A stretch of DNA of 64,000 nt from Yamadazyma tenuis (taxonomy: Eukaryota; Ascomycota; Pichiomycetes; Serinales; Debaryomycetaceae). The notes beneath the pieces were generated by a model that was given only the letters and a program-made list of their open reading frames with translations, ran no database searches and was not told the DNA's origin. Below, piece by piece: positions 1 through 8,727 of the stretch (positions are counted from its first letter, which is position 1; every line of letters starts with the position of its first letter). The stretch lies in contig NC_089462.1 of the NCBI RefSeq assembly GCF_029203305.1, forward strand, positions 558,001 through 622,000, written 5' to 3'. The translations under genes were made by a program, and so were the position numbers.

Positions 1-357
1 TCTTGACATTAATTCGTCTCTTCTGTTCAACTGGTTGTCGATTCTTCTTCTGGTGGCAGCGTCCAACTCTTCGTATTCTTCATCATCGATGTTTCCATCT
101 CCCAAGTCGTACTGGTCTTGAGCCTCATTAATTCTGTAGTCACCTTCAATGTTCTCCATCAAATCCTCTCCGTCTTCTTCGTCACTAGGATTTAAATCTT
201 GTATATCATCGTGGATTTCCTCTTCTTCATCTTCAAAAGGCCGCGAGGGTGAAGAGGGAAGAGGTGGAGACGAAGGGATGGGTGATGAATGGTCACTCAA
301 CACCTCGTCATCTTCATCTACTTGTCTTTTTCTAGGGTTTCGTGTTGGACTTGACAT
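1..357 (-). CDS. MCM2: MCM2, replicative helicase subunit (5' part only; runs off the left edge)
   Basis: First 119 codons of a gene on the minus strand, beginning at the ATG at 357 and still open at base 1. The protein starts MSSPTRNPRKRQ, continues with a Ser/Pro and acidic stretch, and reaches RRRIDNQLNRRDELMSR at the window edge. That last block matches the conserved N-terminal region of Mcm2, the subunit of the MCM2-7 helicase that carries the regulatory acidic tail phosphorylated by Cdc7 in budding yeast. The AAA+ core lies outside the window, so identification rests on this block and the acidic tail. It is divergent from the secreted-protein gene at 846. An MluI cell-cycle box at 437-442 fits G1/S transcription. 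Confidence 0.85.
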   Translation of the reverse strand, partial: MSSPTRNPRKRQVDEDDEVLSDHSSPIPSSPPLPSSPSRPFEDEEEEIHDDIQDLNPSDEEDGEDLMENIEGDYRINEAQDQYDLGDGNIDDEEYEELDAATRRRIDNQLNRRDELMSR

Positions 358-436
358 GATGAATGTTGGAGTTGTACAAATGAGATAAATGTGCCATATA
401 TCAAGTGCGCACTACGCGATAATTTTTTTCCACACA

Positions 437-442
437 ACGCGT
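437..442. promoter_or_regulatory. MluI cell-cycle box (MCB) upstream of MCM2
   Basis: Exact ACGCGT, the binding site of MBF (Mbp1-Swi6) in yeasts, 80 bases upstream of the MCM2 start. MCM genes are classic cell-cycle targets, which is why this short palindrome is more credible here than at a random place. Confidence 0.6.
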
Positions 443-796
443 CTAATAAATTATCCTAATTGGGTTAATTAATGTTATGGCTTGGGAGGACACGACTATC
501 ACTTAGGCATTTTGAAAGGGGAAGAATGCCTAGCAGGTCTTAGTTGTGTGCTGGTAGTGGGAGGCCCGCCCGGGAGAATGAGAGCTGTTATGAAATTGTT
601 TTTAGTAACAGATTTTGTAAGACTATAGCCACCCATTCCTAAGAACCTATCTCCTAACGTCTCTATCCCCAGTCTCATGTCTTCTCTTGGTATATCATGG
701 TGTTCACGACTAGTGTAATTCCTTCTGTTGATTATATTTGTTATGGTTCATTTTTGTTCTGTCTCAAATCCCTCTCATTTCTGCGAAACTCACAAA

Positions 797-804
797 TATA
801 TAAA
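797..804 (+). promoter_or_regulatory. TATA box of the secreted-protein gene
   Basis: TATATAAA ending 41 bases upstream of the ATG at 846. It is a full consensus TATA, typical of regulated yeast genes, but it sits close to the start codon, so the 5' leader may be very short. Confidence 0.4.
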
Positions 805-845
805 GGCTCAATTTAGGCTACAGTGAAGTTCTGACCAATAAAACT

Positions 846-1898
846 ATGCACCTTCACAACGTCTCATGGTTGCTTTTATCGCTATTCGCAGTAGCCACCG
901 CTGACAAAATTAAAACCACTAACGACACTTTGCTCAACGCTAACCTGGTTAAGGCAAATTTTGCAGCCACTGAGAACCAAACTCAGGTACCACCTCTATC
1001 ATGGAAAGAGCTCATCACAAGCTTTTTTCACGATCCCAAACCCGTCACCAAGAGACATTATATCCTCGACAGCCACTTCAACCAAGTTAAATATTTTCAG
1101 ACCATGGACGATTTCATCACGTCCACCTACTTCAAAAACCCCAAGAGGCCCGACCAAGTTTATGCCAAGATCAATGAGACCGAAAGTAATTCCCTCTTCT
1201 CGGTGGTATCTTATCCTACGGAGAAGAAAACAGGCAACATAATTGTGAGGGAGGTCTACTATGGAGAGCCAAAGTCTGCATCGATTCTAAACCAGCCCAT
1301 CACCAAGTGTGCTTATTCTCACAGTCCTCTTGCTTCGGTACAAATCAGGAAGAGTAACTCATTTTCCCGTGCGTTCGAGCATGTGCATGGATTCCAGGTT
1401 TCAGCTAGTTATTCACTCAATATTATGGATGTGTTAACTGCCGGCCTTCTGAGCATTATCGATAATGTTTTGCCGGGACTCGCAAACCTTACCATTGGCT
1501 TAGGGGTTTCCAGTGAGATTGGAAAACTGTATTCTACGTCTCGTTCGTTTGGGGGAACAGTCAACTGTGGATCTGGAACCAGTGATTCCACCCAGTTGTT
1601 TGTCAGTATCCGATACGTATACTATCCCAACGCCAAAGTCCGGTACCGGGTGTATAGGACCAAGGGCCGTTTTTCTGGGTCGTCTGCCAAGTTTGTTGAA
1701 GCTTCTCCCTGGGAAAAGGCATACAGCTCTGAGTCCCATTCCGAGTATGGAGTAGTCGTCTACGATAATAGCCATGGGACCGAATACGCGTGTGTAAACG
1801 ACCCCAAGTACTTACAGTGTGATGATGAGGTGAATTTCAAAGTGTTTGATCCTCAGTATGATCCGGTGGAAGGTCTTCACTATGCGCTCCAAGTTTAG
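846..1898 (+). CDS. Secreted protein of unknown function with a Kex2-type processing site
   Basis: A 350-residue protein I do not recognise. Residues 1-19 form a signal peptide (MHLHNVSWLLLSLFAVATA, then D). A Lys-Arg site near residue 69 (VTKR before HYIL) would suit Kex2 processing in the Golgi, giving a propeptide of about 50 residues and a mature part of about 280. The mature part has four cysteines, several N-glycosylation sequons, and a central hydrophobic stretch around residues 190-225 rich in Leu, Ile and Gly. There is no Ser/Thr-rich stalk and no GPI signal, so the product is probably released. Signal peptide, Kex2 site, a hydrophobic segment and few cysteines recall secreted yeast killer-type precursors, but I see no family match and the function is open. 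It ends only 46 bases before the next gene. Confidence 0.75.
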   Translation: MHLHNVSWLLLSLFAVATADKIKTTNDTLLNANLVKANFAATENQTQVPPLSWKELITSFFHDPKPVTKRHYILDSHFNQVKYFQTMDDFITSTYFKNPKRPDQVYAKINETESNSLFSVVSYPTEKKTGNIIVREVYYGEPKSASILNQPITKCAYSHSPLASVQIRKSNSFSRAFEHVHGFQVSASYSLNIMDVLTAGLLSIIDNVLPGLANLTIGLGVSSEIGKLYSTSRSFGGTVNCGSGTSDSTQLFVSIRYVYYPNAKVRYRVYRTKGRFSGSSAKFVEASPWEKAYSSESHSEYGVVVYDNSHGTEYACVNDPKYLQCDDEVNFKVFDPQYDPVEGLHYALQV

Positions 1899-1944
1899 TT
1901 ATCGCGACCTGAAAAAATCGAAATTCATAACCTGTTAGATCAAG

Positions 1945-3285
1945 ATGAAAGACAATGAATCCAATGATACTGGGGGTGCGGATGATAAGGTGACGACGGC
2001 TGTGGCCTATATTGAAGAGCAGGATGAACTTGAAAAAGAGGCCAAGGAATTGATGCCATATGAGCCCAATGAGTGTACCTTCAATCAGGGGCCGCTTCGC
2101 CAGCCTGTGTTTGCGTGTTTGACATGTTCAAGAGACAATAACGGCAATGCTATTGGAGTATGTTATTCGTGTTCCATCCAGTGCCACTCATCTCATGAAA
2201 TAGTTGAGTTATTCTCCAAGAGAAGTTTTGTGTGTGACTGTGGTACAACTCGAATGTCCAAGTCCTTCAACGGTGCCTGTAAAGTCAGGAACAAGATAGA
2301 CCATAGTGATGAATCTTTTCGACCACGGACCGGTTCTTCGTCTACACCATCGCATCGGTCATGGGGCAGTGTGAGTAATTTGGACTCGCCTGCTGAAGAC
2401 GTTCCAGGATCTAATTCCTATAACCACAACTACAAGGGCTTGTTTTGCAGTTGTGAGAAACCCTATAATCCTTTGGAAGAGACTGGGAATATGATCCAAT
2501 GCTATTTCGGATTTGAGTGTGGTGAAGACTGGTACCATGAAGATTGTATTTTGGGCTACACAAAGGAAGCTTTGAGCAAGTCCAAAGTCAAACCTGAGCC
2601 TCTGAATCTATTGAACAATCTCCCCGAACCTGGTGATGAGGCTGCTAATGACATTCTGGTGAATACTACATCCGAGCCAGGACTTGAGAGAGTTGTCCCA
2701 CATTTTCCCAATCTCGAAGATTTCGATGTATTTTTATGCTGGAAATGTGTGCTGGTGTTCTCCAAAGTATTTGATACTCTTGAAACTCATGGTGATATTG
2801 TTCTTTGTTCATTACCACACTTCAAAGACGTAAAGTCTGAGTCCGAATGGGAAGCGTTGTTCGCTCAATATAAGGGAAATGACGAAGGAGAACCAAGTTC
2901 CAAGAGAATAAAATTGGAGAGTTCAACCTCAGTGGTGCCTAAGCTGGTGTTTTTTAAATTTGACTTCAGAGATAACCTCAAGCAGCTTAAAGACACAACC
3001 ACAGACGATAAAATCAAGAACTTTTTGATCAATCATGACTATCTTTACGAATCTGATCCCGTCTATGAACCCCCAGAAGATGACGAGTCTTCATCTACTC
3101 TCGAACTCGGAGCTGATGTACTTCTGTCTTTACCCAGAGAACAAGCTGTTGAGGGGTTACAAGCTTACAATCAAATTAGATCGAAACTTAAAGACTTTTT
3201 CAAACCGTTTGCCGAACAAGGTAAGGTTGTGACTGAAAAAGAAGTGAGAAACTTCTTTTCTAATATCAAGAAAGAGGACAAATGA
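1945..3285 (+). CDS. UBR7/Mlo2-type putative E3 ubiquitin ligase (UBR box plus PHD-like finger)
   Basis: 446 residues. A UBR-type zinc finger spans about residues 43-110: spaced Cys and His residues include CLTC, CYSC, QCHSSHE and the closing CDCGTT. A PHD-like finger follows at about 165-225 (FCSCEKPYN through DWYHEDCILGY), and a further CWKC pair lies near 265. This order, an acidic N-terminus, a UBR box and then a PHD-like finger, is that of human UBR7 and fission yeast Mlo2. UBR boxes recognise N-degrons in several UBR proteins; UBR7 itself has been linked to histone H2B ubiquitylation. Residues 145-165 are a Ser-rich linker and the C-terminal third is acidic and helical. Saccharomyces cerevisiae has no clear one-to-one counterpart that I can recall. 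Confidence 0.8.
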   Translation: MKDNESNDTGGADDKVTTAVAYIEEQDELEKEAKELMPYEPNECTFNQGPLRQPVFACLTCSRDNNGNAIGVCYSCSIQCHSSHEIVELFSKRSFVCDCGTTRMSKSFNGACKVRNKIDHSDESFRPRTGSSSTPSHRSWGSVSNLDSPAEDVPGSNSYNHNYKGLFCSCEKPYNPLEETGNMIQCYFGFECGEDWYHEDCILGYTKEALSKSKVKPEPLNLLNNLPEPGDEAANDILVNTTSEPGLERVVPHFPNLEDFDVFLCWKCVLVFSKVFDTLETHGDIVLCSLPHFKDVKSESEWEALFAQYKGNDEGEPSSKRIKLESSTSVVPKLVFFKFDFRDNLKQLKDTTTDDKIKNFLINHDYLYESDPVYEPPEDDESSSTLELGADVLLSLPREQAVEGLQAYNQIRSKLKDFFKPFAEQGKVVTEKEVRNFFSNIKKEDK

Positions 3286-3337
3286 CACGAATAATATATA
3301 TATATGTATAATGAATCTTATTTACAAAGTTATGATT

Positions 3338-6300
3338 TCAGGCTGCAGCAGAAGCAATTTGTCCTCTTGAAGACGTGGAAGACCTTTTATTCTTCTTCTT
3401 TTGATCCAACTTGGCGAATTCTTCCTTCCAGACATTATTACATTCTTCCTTAGAGACATCTGGGAAAATTCTGTCGAATACTTCTTGGTACCATTCAACA
3501 GGGACGAACGTAACACCTTCCTTAACTTCTTCTGGGATTTCTTCAAGCTCGTTTTCAATATCCTTAGGGAAAATGATGGTATCACAGCCGTATCTCTTGG
3601 CACCTAAAGTCTTTTCTCTTAATCCTCCAACAGGTAACACTCTACCAGTAACTGTGATTTCACCAGTCATGGCAATGTTTGGTGGTAAGGACCTGTTGAG
3701 GGCCAAGGATACCAAAGATGATGTAAATGAAATACCAGCAGAAGGACCGTCTTTTGGAATAGCACCATCTGGGCAATGAACATGAACGTCTGCAGCTTCA
3801 AAGAATCTGTTTTCTGGGAAGTTCTTAACCATGAACAGCTTAGTGAACGAGTAGGCAATGGAGGCCGATTCCTTCATAACTTCCTTCAAGCTACCAGTAA
3901 CATGAATACCAGCGTGTCCAGATCCTGAGCCTATTGAATGGGTCAAAATGGACTCAATATACAAGGCATCACCATTACCAGAGGAACTATAAGCAAGACC
4001 CGTGGCTACACCTGGAGGTGGAATGTCATAAACACGATCTCTAGTATAGATTTCGGGTCCAACATAATCTTTCAAGTTTTCAGGGGTGATCTCTAACTTA
4101 ATTTCTTCTGGAATCTTGAGCTTTTCAATCTTTTCTTCAGAACCCTTCTCAGTATCCACTTCCTTGATATCATTAGGCTTGATATCTTGAGGATTATTCA
4201 AAGGTTCGTCGATATCGACAGCTGGAGCACGAGCTGCGTTAGCATTTATGGTTTCTTTGGAAGAAGATGCAGCTACCACAGGTTCACTGGCTTGTGTTGA
4301 TTCTTTAGGAGCAACAGTAAGAGGTTCATTTGGACCAGAGCTGGCTGATGTTGTTACAGCTTCCTTGGATGCTTCTGAACTGGCTTCTAATGGTGAATCT
4401 TCAAGCTGTTCAGCAATCTTGAGAGAAGCTTTACTGAAGATTCTAGTCACCAACTTCTTGACGTTTCTAAGGCCACTTTCACGACAATATTTCTCAATTA
4501 ATCTCTTGATTGTTGCATCAGGTATAGCGACGTGGTTTCCTTCGAGACCTGCCTTCTTTTCAGCATCTGGAATTAAATGTCTCTTGGCAATCTCGAGCTT
4601 TTCGTTGTTGGTGTAACCATTGACGTTAATGATTTCCATACGATCTCTCAAAGGAGCAGGAATGTTCCCTAAGTAATTGGCAGTACAAACAAACAACACT
4701 TTGGACAAATCAACTTTAACATCAATATAGTTATCCACAAAAGCATTATTTTGTTCAGGGTCCAAGATTTCCAAAAAGGCAGAAGCAGCACCTCCACCAC
4801 GACTCAAATCCAACTTATCAATTTCATCAATAAGCATAAGAGGGTTGGAGGTTTTGGCTTGTTTCAAGGCAGAGATAATCCGACCAGGAATAGAACCAAC
4901 ATAAGTCCTTCTGTGTCCTTTGACTTCATGAACATCTTGAATACCACCCATAGCAATTCTGACATACTTACGGTTCAAAGATTCTGCAATGGACTTGGCA
5001 ATGGAAGTCTTTCCAGTACCGGGAGGACCTGCAAGACACAAGATCTTACCATCCACCTTACCAGAAATCTTACCCATTGAGATGAATTCCAAAATTCTTT
5101 CCTTGACATCCTTCAAACCGTAATGGTCCCTTTCCAAAATTTTTCTTGCTTCCTTGATATTGAAACTGTCCTTTGAGTAAATTCCCCAGGGAATAGAAGT
5201 CAACCAATCTAAGTATCGTTCACTGACACCTAATTCACTAGAATGCTCATTTTGATTTTCCATTTTGGCTCTTTCCGCATTATAGGCTTCCATAGCTTCT
5301 TCTGAAAGCTTCAAATGTTTCAATCTCTCATCAAACTTGTGAGTCTTCTTATCTTCTGACTCAGCGATTCCTGCTCTTTTCTGTAATTCCTTGATGAACT
5401 CCTTGATAAATAACTTGGTTTGAAATTCATCAGCTTTACTACTCAAGTTATGGATAGTGTTTTCTTTGATAAGATTAGCTCTCATTTCCACTTTCAATAA
5501 TTCCAAAGCTTTGGATAACCTCTCTTCAATATCCACCGTCTCCAAGATCTCTTGGATCTTCTTTGGATCACCGTGAATGGTAGAACCAACAAAATCAGCA
5601 AACTTGGGTGGATCGCTAACAAGCTCAGTGCCTTCCTTGATTTGAAGCTTTTCCAATGGGTTTTTGCTGCCCATTTTACTCAACAAGGTCTTGATTGCTT
5701 CAATAAGAGATCTGATGTCAGGCGATTGGGAATCATAAGGCTCATCTTCCATAGGTCTGACCGTGGCATAAGATACTTTCAAATCCTTTAAATAGGAGGT
5801 CGAAAACTTATCCATGTCTATTGAATCCTTCTTTTCGCCAGGTGCACTAAGGTCCTCCAACTTGATTCTCTGTAAAGGATATCCCAAAATATTAAACGTT
5901 CCGGGACGTGGGGAAGTGTGTCTGATAATTTGACAATGAACACCGACGTCGTACACCGAATCTCTGCTTTGAATGATATCAGTATCACCCTTATCTTGGT
6001 CCTTGATATGAAACAATACAAAGTATGGTTCTCTCTTGTCGATGATGGTGTAGATGGACCTTATCACTTCTGGATCAGTGATGTTGATGGCAAACGGACG
6101 TCCTGGAAGTGGGGGTCTGTCTTTCATAGGGATTGCTAACAATGGCGGATATACCCCGGTCTTTGGATCTGCTTCCATTGACTTGTCACCATCATTTCCA
6201 TATCCATTTCCATTGCCACCACCACCAGAAGCACCACCGGCGGATGTTGGGGTGATGGAGCTTGAAGCTGGAGTTACAGTAGAATCTTCTTCGGAAACAG

Positions 6301-6628
6301 ATTTGTCGAGATCTTCTTCTTTGTTACCCTCGTCCTTCTTGATCTTATCATCAACGTCGGACTCTTCATCCTTTTTGATTTCCTTGCTATTGTCATCTTC
6401 TTGGGGCTCTTCCTTCTCTTCGGGAACAGTTTCACTTTCTTCAGACTTGAGCAACCATTCTATGTCCCGAGGAAACTGATTTACCGCAAATGGCTTGTAG
6501 GCGGATGGCGAGTATGGAAGTTTGGAAGAATAGTCGCCGGACACCAAGGAAGTGGCAAATCTGACGCATACCTTGTGGTGGGTAAGTGTCCGAGAGAGAA
6601 CCGTGAAGTTACCTCTGGCTTTAATCAT
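3338..6628 (-). CDS. PIM1: Mitochondrial Lon protease Pim1
   Basis: 1,096 residues, near the 1,133 of S. cerevisiae Pim1. The protein has a basic mitochondrial presequence, an acidic and Gly-rich linker (about 60-150), the Lon substrate-binding domain (about 160-400), an AAA+ module with Walker A GPPGTGKT at 534-541 and Walker B LMLIDEIDKL at 597-606, and a Ser-Lys protease domain. The catalytic serine is S963 in KDGPSAGIS and the lysine is K1006 in GGLREKTLGA. It degrades misfolded and oxidised matrix proteins and supports mtDNA maintenance. A low-complexity Ser/Ala/Glu insert of roughly 90 residues (about 740-830) separates the AAA+ and protease domains. The start at 6628 is the first in-frame ATG and supplies the presequence. 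Confidence 0.97.
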   Translation of the reverse strand: MIKARGNFTVLSRTLTHHKVCVRFATSLVSGDYSSKLPYSPSAYKPFAVNQFPRDIEWLLKSEESETVPEEKEEPQEDDNSKEIKKDEESDVDDKIKKDEGNKEEDLDKSVSEEDSTVTPASSSITPTSAGGASGGGGNGNGYGNDGDKSMEADPKTGVYPPLLAIPMKDRPPLPGRPFAINITDPEVIRSIYTIIDKREPYFVLFHIKDQDKGDTDIIQSRDSVYDVGVHCQIIRHTSPRPGTFNILGYPLQRIKLEDLSAPGEKKDSIDMDKFSTSYLKDLKVSYATVRPMEDEPYDSQSPDIRSLIEAIKTLLSKMGSKNPLEKLQIKEGTELVSDPPKFADFVGSTIHGDPKKIQEILETVDIEERLSKALELLKVEMRANLIKENTIHNLSSKADEFQTKLFIKEFIKELQKRAGIAESEDKKTHKFDERLKHLKLSEEAMEAYNAERAKMENQNEHSSELGVSERYLDWLTSIPWGIYSKDSFNIKEARKILERDHYGLKDVKERILEFISMGKISGKVDGKILCLAGPPGTGKTSIAKSIAESLNRKYVRIAMGGIQDVHEVKGHRRTYVGSIPGRIISALKQAKTSNPLMLIDEIDKLDLSRGGGAASAFLEILDPEQNNAFVDNYIDVKVDLSKVLFVCTANYLGNIPAPLRDRMEIINVNGYTNNEKLEIAKRHLIPDAEKKAGLEGNHVAIPDATIKRLIEKYCRESGLRNVKKLVTRIFSKASLKIAEQLEDSPLEASSEASKEAVTTSASSGPNEPLTVAPKESTQASEPVVAASSSKETINANAARAPAVDIDEPLNNPQDIKPNDIKEVDTEKGSEEKIEKLKIPEEIKLEITPENLKDYVGPEIYTRDRVYDIPPPGVATGLAYSSSGNGDALYIESILTHSIGSGSGHAGIHVTGSLKEVMKESASIAYSFTKLFMVKNFPENRFFEAADVHVHCPDGAIPKDGPSAGISFTSSLVSLALNRSLPPNIAMTGEITVTGRVLPVGGLREKTLGAKRYGCDTIIFPKDIENELEEIPEEVKEGVTFVPVEWYQEVFDRIFPDVSKEECNNVWKEEFAKLDQKKKNKRSSTSSRGQIASAAA

Positions 6629-6860
6629 CGTGAATTATTAATTAAACTAGACGATCAGGTTGCAGTGACTACTATTAGTAATTGTGAATTGAGTGTCTTT
6701 TTGGTGATTGATGCGAACCCGAAAACGGTCAACTTTGAACCATTATTAGTGCGAAGGTCGGCAAGACCAAATGTGTGGTGCTACGTTTAAATAGATGGTT
6801 GTAGGCCTATAAGAGGTTGTAAATGGCCGTGTATCATGTATTAAGTATGGAGATGGACTT

Positions 6861-8042
6861 TTAAGTGATCTTGAACACCCGTCTCTTCTTTTTTTCGAAG
6901 GTGGTGGTGGTGCTGGTAGAAGCTTTCGTCTTGAAGTTGGGCGATTCATCTGCACCTTCGGCGAAATTACCTTCTTTGTAGTAGTCGAGAGAGTTGGCTC
7001 CATCCTGATCTAGATTCAAGCCTTGACTGAGACTTTGAGTTCGACTTTCAGCAAAATTTAGTCTTTTTGACTGTTTGCGCTTTCCAGATGTATTAGAGGC
7101 ACCAGCTACAGTTGAGTTGGCACTAGCATATTCTTCGTCTTCGGATGCATTGTTGGAGCTATCCACGTTGGAGTTGGCGGTGATCACTGTGATATTCTCG
7201 CTATCGTCACCCATTATAGAGGTAGAGTTGGCATCGGGGCCTTCTTTTTCTTCCATAAGAATGTTCTCTTTCCCTTCGTTATTCAGTACTTTACGCAGCA
7301 GCGTGGTACTAAGCTTGACTTTGCCGTTGAACAACGTTCCATACCCAGATTCGTCATTACTAGAGTCTGATTTATCGAAATTCTCCACAAATGACATCCG
7401 GGATGGAGACTTGTTGGGCAGTGGTGGATCATATAGTCCCTTTGTTGGAGTCTCGAGAATGCTGCGGGTGGGCTTGGTTTGTCGCTTTGGTACCTGAAGT
7501 TGTTTCATTGTGTTTGAAGTCATGTACTTACCTCTTCGTTCGGTATTTTGGATAGGAGACACGAGCAACGGGTTTCTCACGGTGGTCTTATTAAGCGAGT
7601 TAAGGGTCGGGCTGAGAAAGCTCTTGGTGTCTAAAGCCCTGCTCAAGTATGGGGAGGTTGAATACGATAGACTGGTTTGGGGTTTGAGTTGAGGATGTTT
7701 GGTATTGTAGAACAAATTGGATGAGCCTTGAGAAGAGCCGGGGCGTTTGAGTTGTTGCTTCAACTTTGCGATCTCCTGCTTGAGCTTGTCGATTGTGGCC
7801 TCATTAATCTTATCCTTGGTATTCCATTCTTGTTTTAACTTGTTTATTGATAACTCATAGTTCAAGCACTTTTGGTTGAGGTCCTCAGAAGTCCCAGAGG
7901 GAACGGGTGCTGAACCGGTCTTCCTCTGGGACAACCCAATCACGTGCATCACTGCCAACCGTATTAGCTGCTTTCTATCGGCATCCTGTTCTTCGAGGGC
8001 ATCAAGCGCTCGTCTCTTGTGATAATGATTTTGAATGTTCAT
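6861..8042 (-). CDS. Coiled-coil protein of uncertain identity (nuclear, possibly Lrs4-like)
   Basis: 393 residues with no family I can assign firmly. The basic N-terminus (HKRRALDALEEQ) is followed by a predicted coiled coil at about 60-97 (LNYELSINKLKQEW through IAKLKQQLKR), a long Ser/Thr/Asn-rich disordered region with several TP and SP sites, and a very basic C-terminal tail (FEKKKRRVFKIT). The architecture, a short N-terminal coiled coil with a disordered phosphorylatable tail, resembles the monopolin/cohibin subunit Lrs4 and other small chromosome-organising proteins. This is inference from layout, not from matched motifs. It shares a 68-base divergent promoter with RRN10, which would suit a nucleolar role but does not show one. 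Confidence 0.6.
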   Translation of the reverse strand: MNIQNHYHKRRALDALEEQDADRKQLIRLAVMHVIGLSQRKTGSAPVPSGTSEDLNQKCLNYELSINKLKQEWNTKDKINEATIDKLKQEIAKLKQQLKRPGSSQGSSNLFYNTKHPQLKPQTSLSYSTSPYLSRALDTKSFLSPTLNSLNKTTVRNPLLVSPIQNTERRGKYMTSNTMKQLQVPKRQTKPTRSILETPTKGLYDPPLPNKSPSRMSFVENFDKSDSSNDESGYGTLFNGKVKLSTTLLRKVLNNEGKENILMEEKEGPDANSTSIMGDDSENITVITANSNVDSSNNASEDEEYASANSTVAGASNTSGKRKQSKRLNFAESRTQSLSQGLNLDQDGANSLDYYKEGNFAEGADESPNFKTKASTSTTTTFEKKKRRVFKIT

Positions 8043-8092
8043 GTTCTGTTTGTAAACAATAAATTGTATCAGTTCGCGTTTTCGAACTATTT

Positions 8093-8100
8093 CTCATCGC
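8093..8100. promoter_or_regulatory. PAC motif upstream of RRN10
   Basis: CTCATCGC is an exact PAC (polymerase A and C) box, reverse complement GCGATGAG, ending 10 bases before the RRN10 ATG. PAC boxes are bound by Dot6/Tod6 and mark ribosome-biogenesis and Pol I/Pol III genes in yeasts. The function of the adjacent gene supports the call. It may also act on the divergent coiled-coil gene. Confidence 0.65.
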
Positions 8101-8110
8101 CTTCTGATCC

Positions 8111-8662
8111 ATGCATCAACATAGTATCTATGAGGTGTGTAACGATCAGTTCGTCCAGAACCGAATTGTGGACGATTCAGTCAAGAGAAGAAATATACAA
8201 GGTGTCAGCGTGAAGAATCACACGGTTGTGGTGGATCTCGACAAGTACCGTGACCCACTCGAAGACATACTTCGAACCAAAGGAGTATATGTTTCACCAG
8301 ACGAGATGTTTCGGTCGCTGCCCAACATGGTGGTAGATGTGCCGTTCCAGAGCAGAGAAGAATTTGAGGACTTGGAGCTTCCTGACTCCGAGTTGTTGAA
8401 GGTGCTTCATTATTATGTATCCAATCGGCTGGCTAACCAAGGTTGGAGACTCGAGAAGAAGTTGGATGAGACGGCTTTGTTGGCATTCGGGATGTTGGTA
8501 GAGAAATGGGCCGATGATATTGTTGATGAGAACGTTGCACGAATGTTCATTGAACAGCAAACTCGAGATAACAAAAGATTGCCTGTAGATGGAGATGAGG
8601 TTGAAGATGAGACTGCGCAAGACGCAGAAGTAGTACAAGAGGCACTAAGGGCCTACGAATAA
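8111..8662 (+). CDS. RRN10: Rrn10, subunit of the Pol I upstream activation factor (UAF)
   Basis: 183 residues (S. cerevisiae Rrn10 has 145). Conserved blocks line up in order: the start (SIYEVCND), then PFQSREEFEDLELPD, then LKVLHYYVSNR, and DETALLAFGMLVEKWADD, which corresponds to the DETSLITLGLLIEKW block of the budding yeast protein. UAF binds the rDNA promoter and recruits core factor and Pol I. The acidic C-terminus is an extension. The small size and low overall conservation make this a gene that automated annotation easily misses. An exact PAC box lies directly upstream. Confidence 0.85.
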   Translation: MHQHSIYEVCNDQFVQNRIVDDSVKRRNIQGVSVKNHTVVVDLDKYRDPLEDILRTKGVYVSPDEMFRSLPNMVVDVPFQSREEFEDLELPDSELLKVLHYYVSNRLANQGWRLEKKLDETALLAFGMLVEKWADDIVDENVARMFIEQQTRDNKRLPVDGDEVEDETAQDAEVVQEALRAYE

Positions 8663-8727
8663 GATGATTTTTGCAACGAAGACACATGACTTAGTACGGC
8701 TATAATATACAAGGTTTCATAGATGAT

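Larger units (their letters stand above)
361..845. other. Intergenic promoter region between MCM2 and the secreted-protein gene
   Basis: This 485-base stretch separates two divergent genes and contains no supportable ORF or RNA gene. It holds the ACGCGT box near MCM2, an ACGCGA near 413-418, a GC-rich block at 564-574 (GCCCGCCCGGG), and a TATA-like element close to the rightward gene. Confidence 0.6.
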
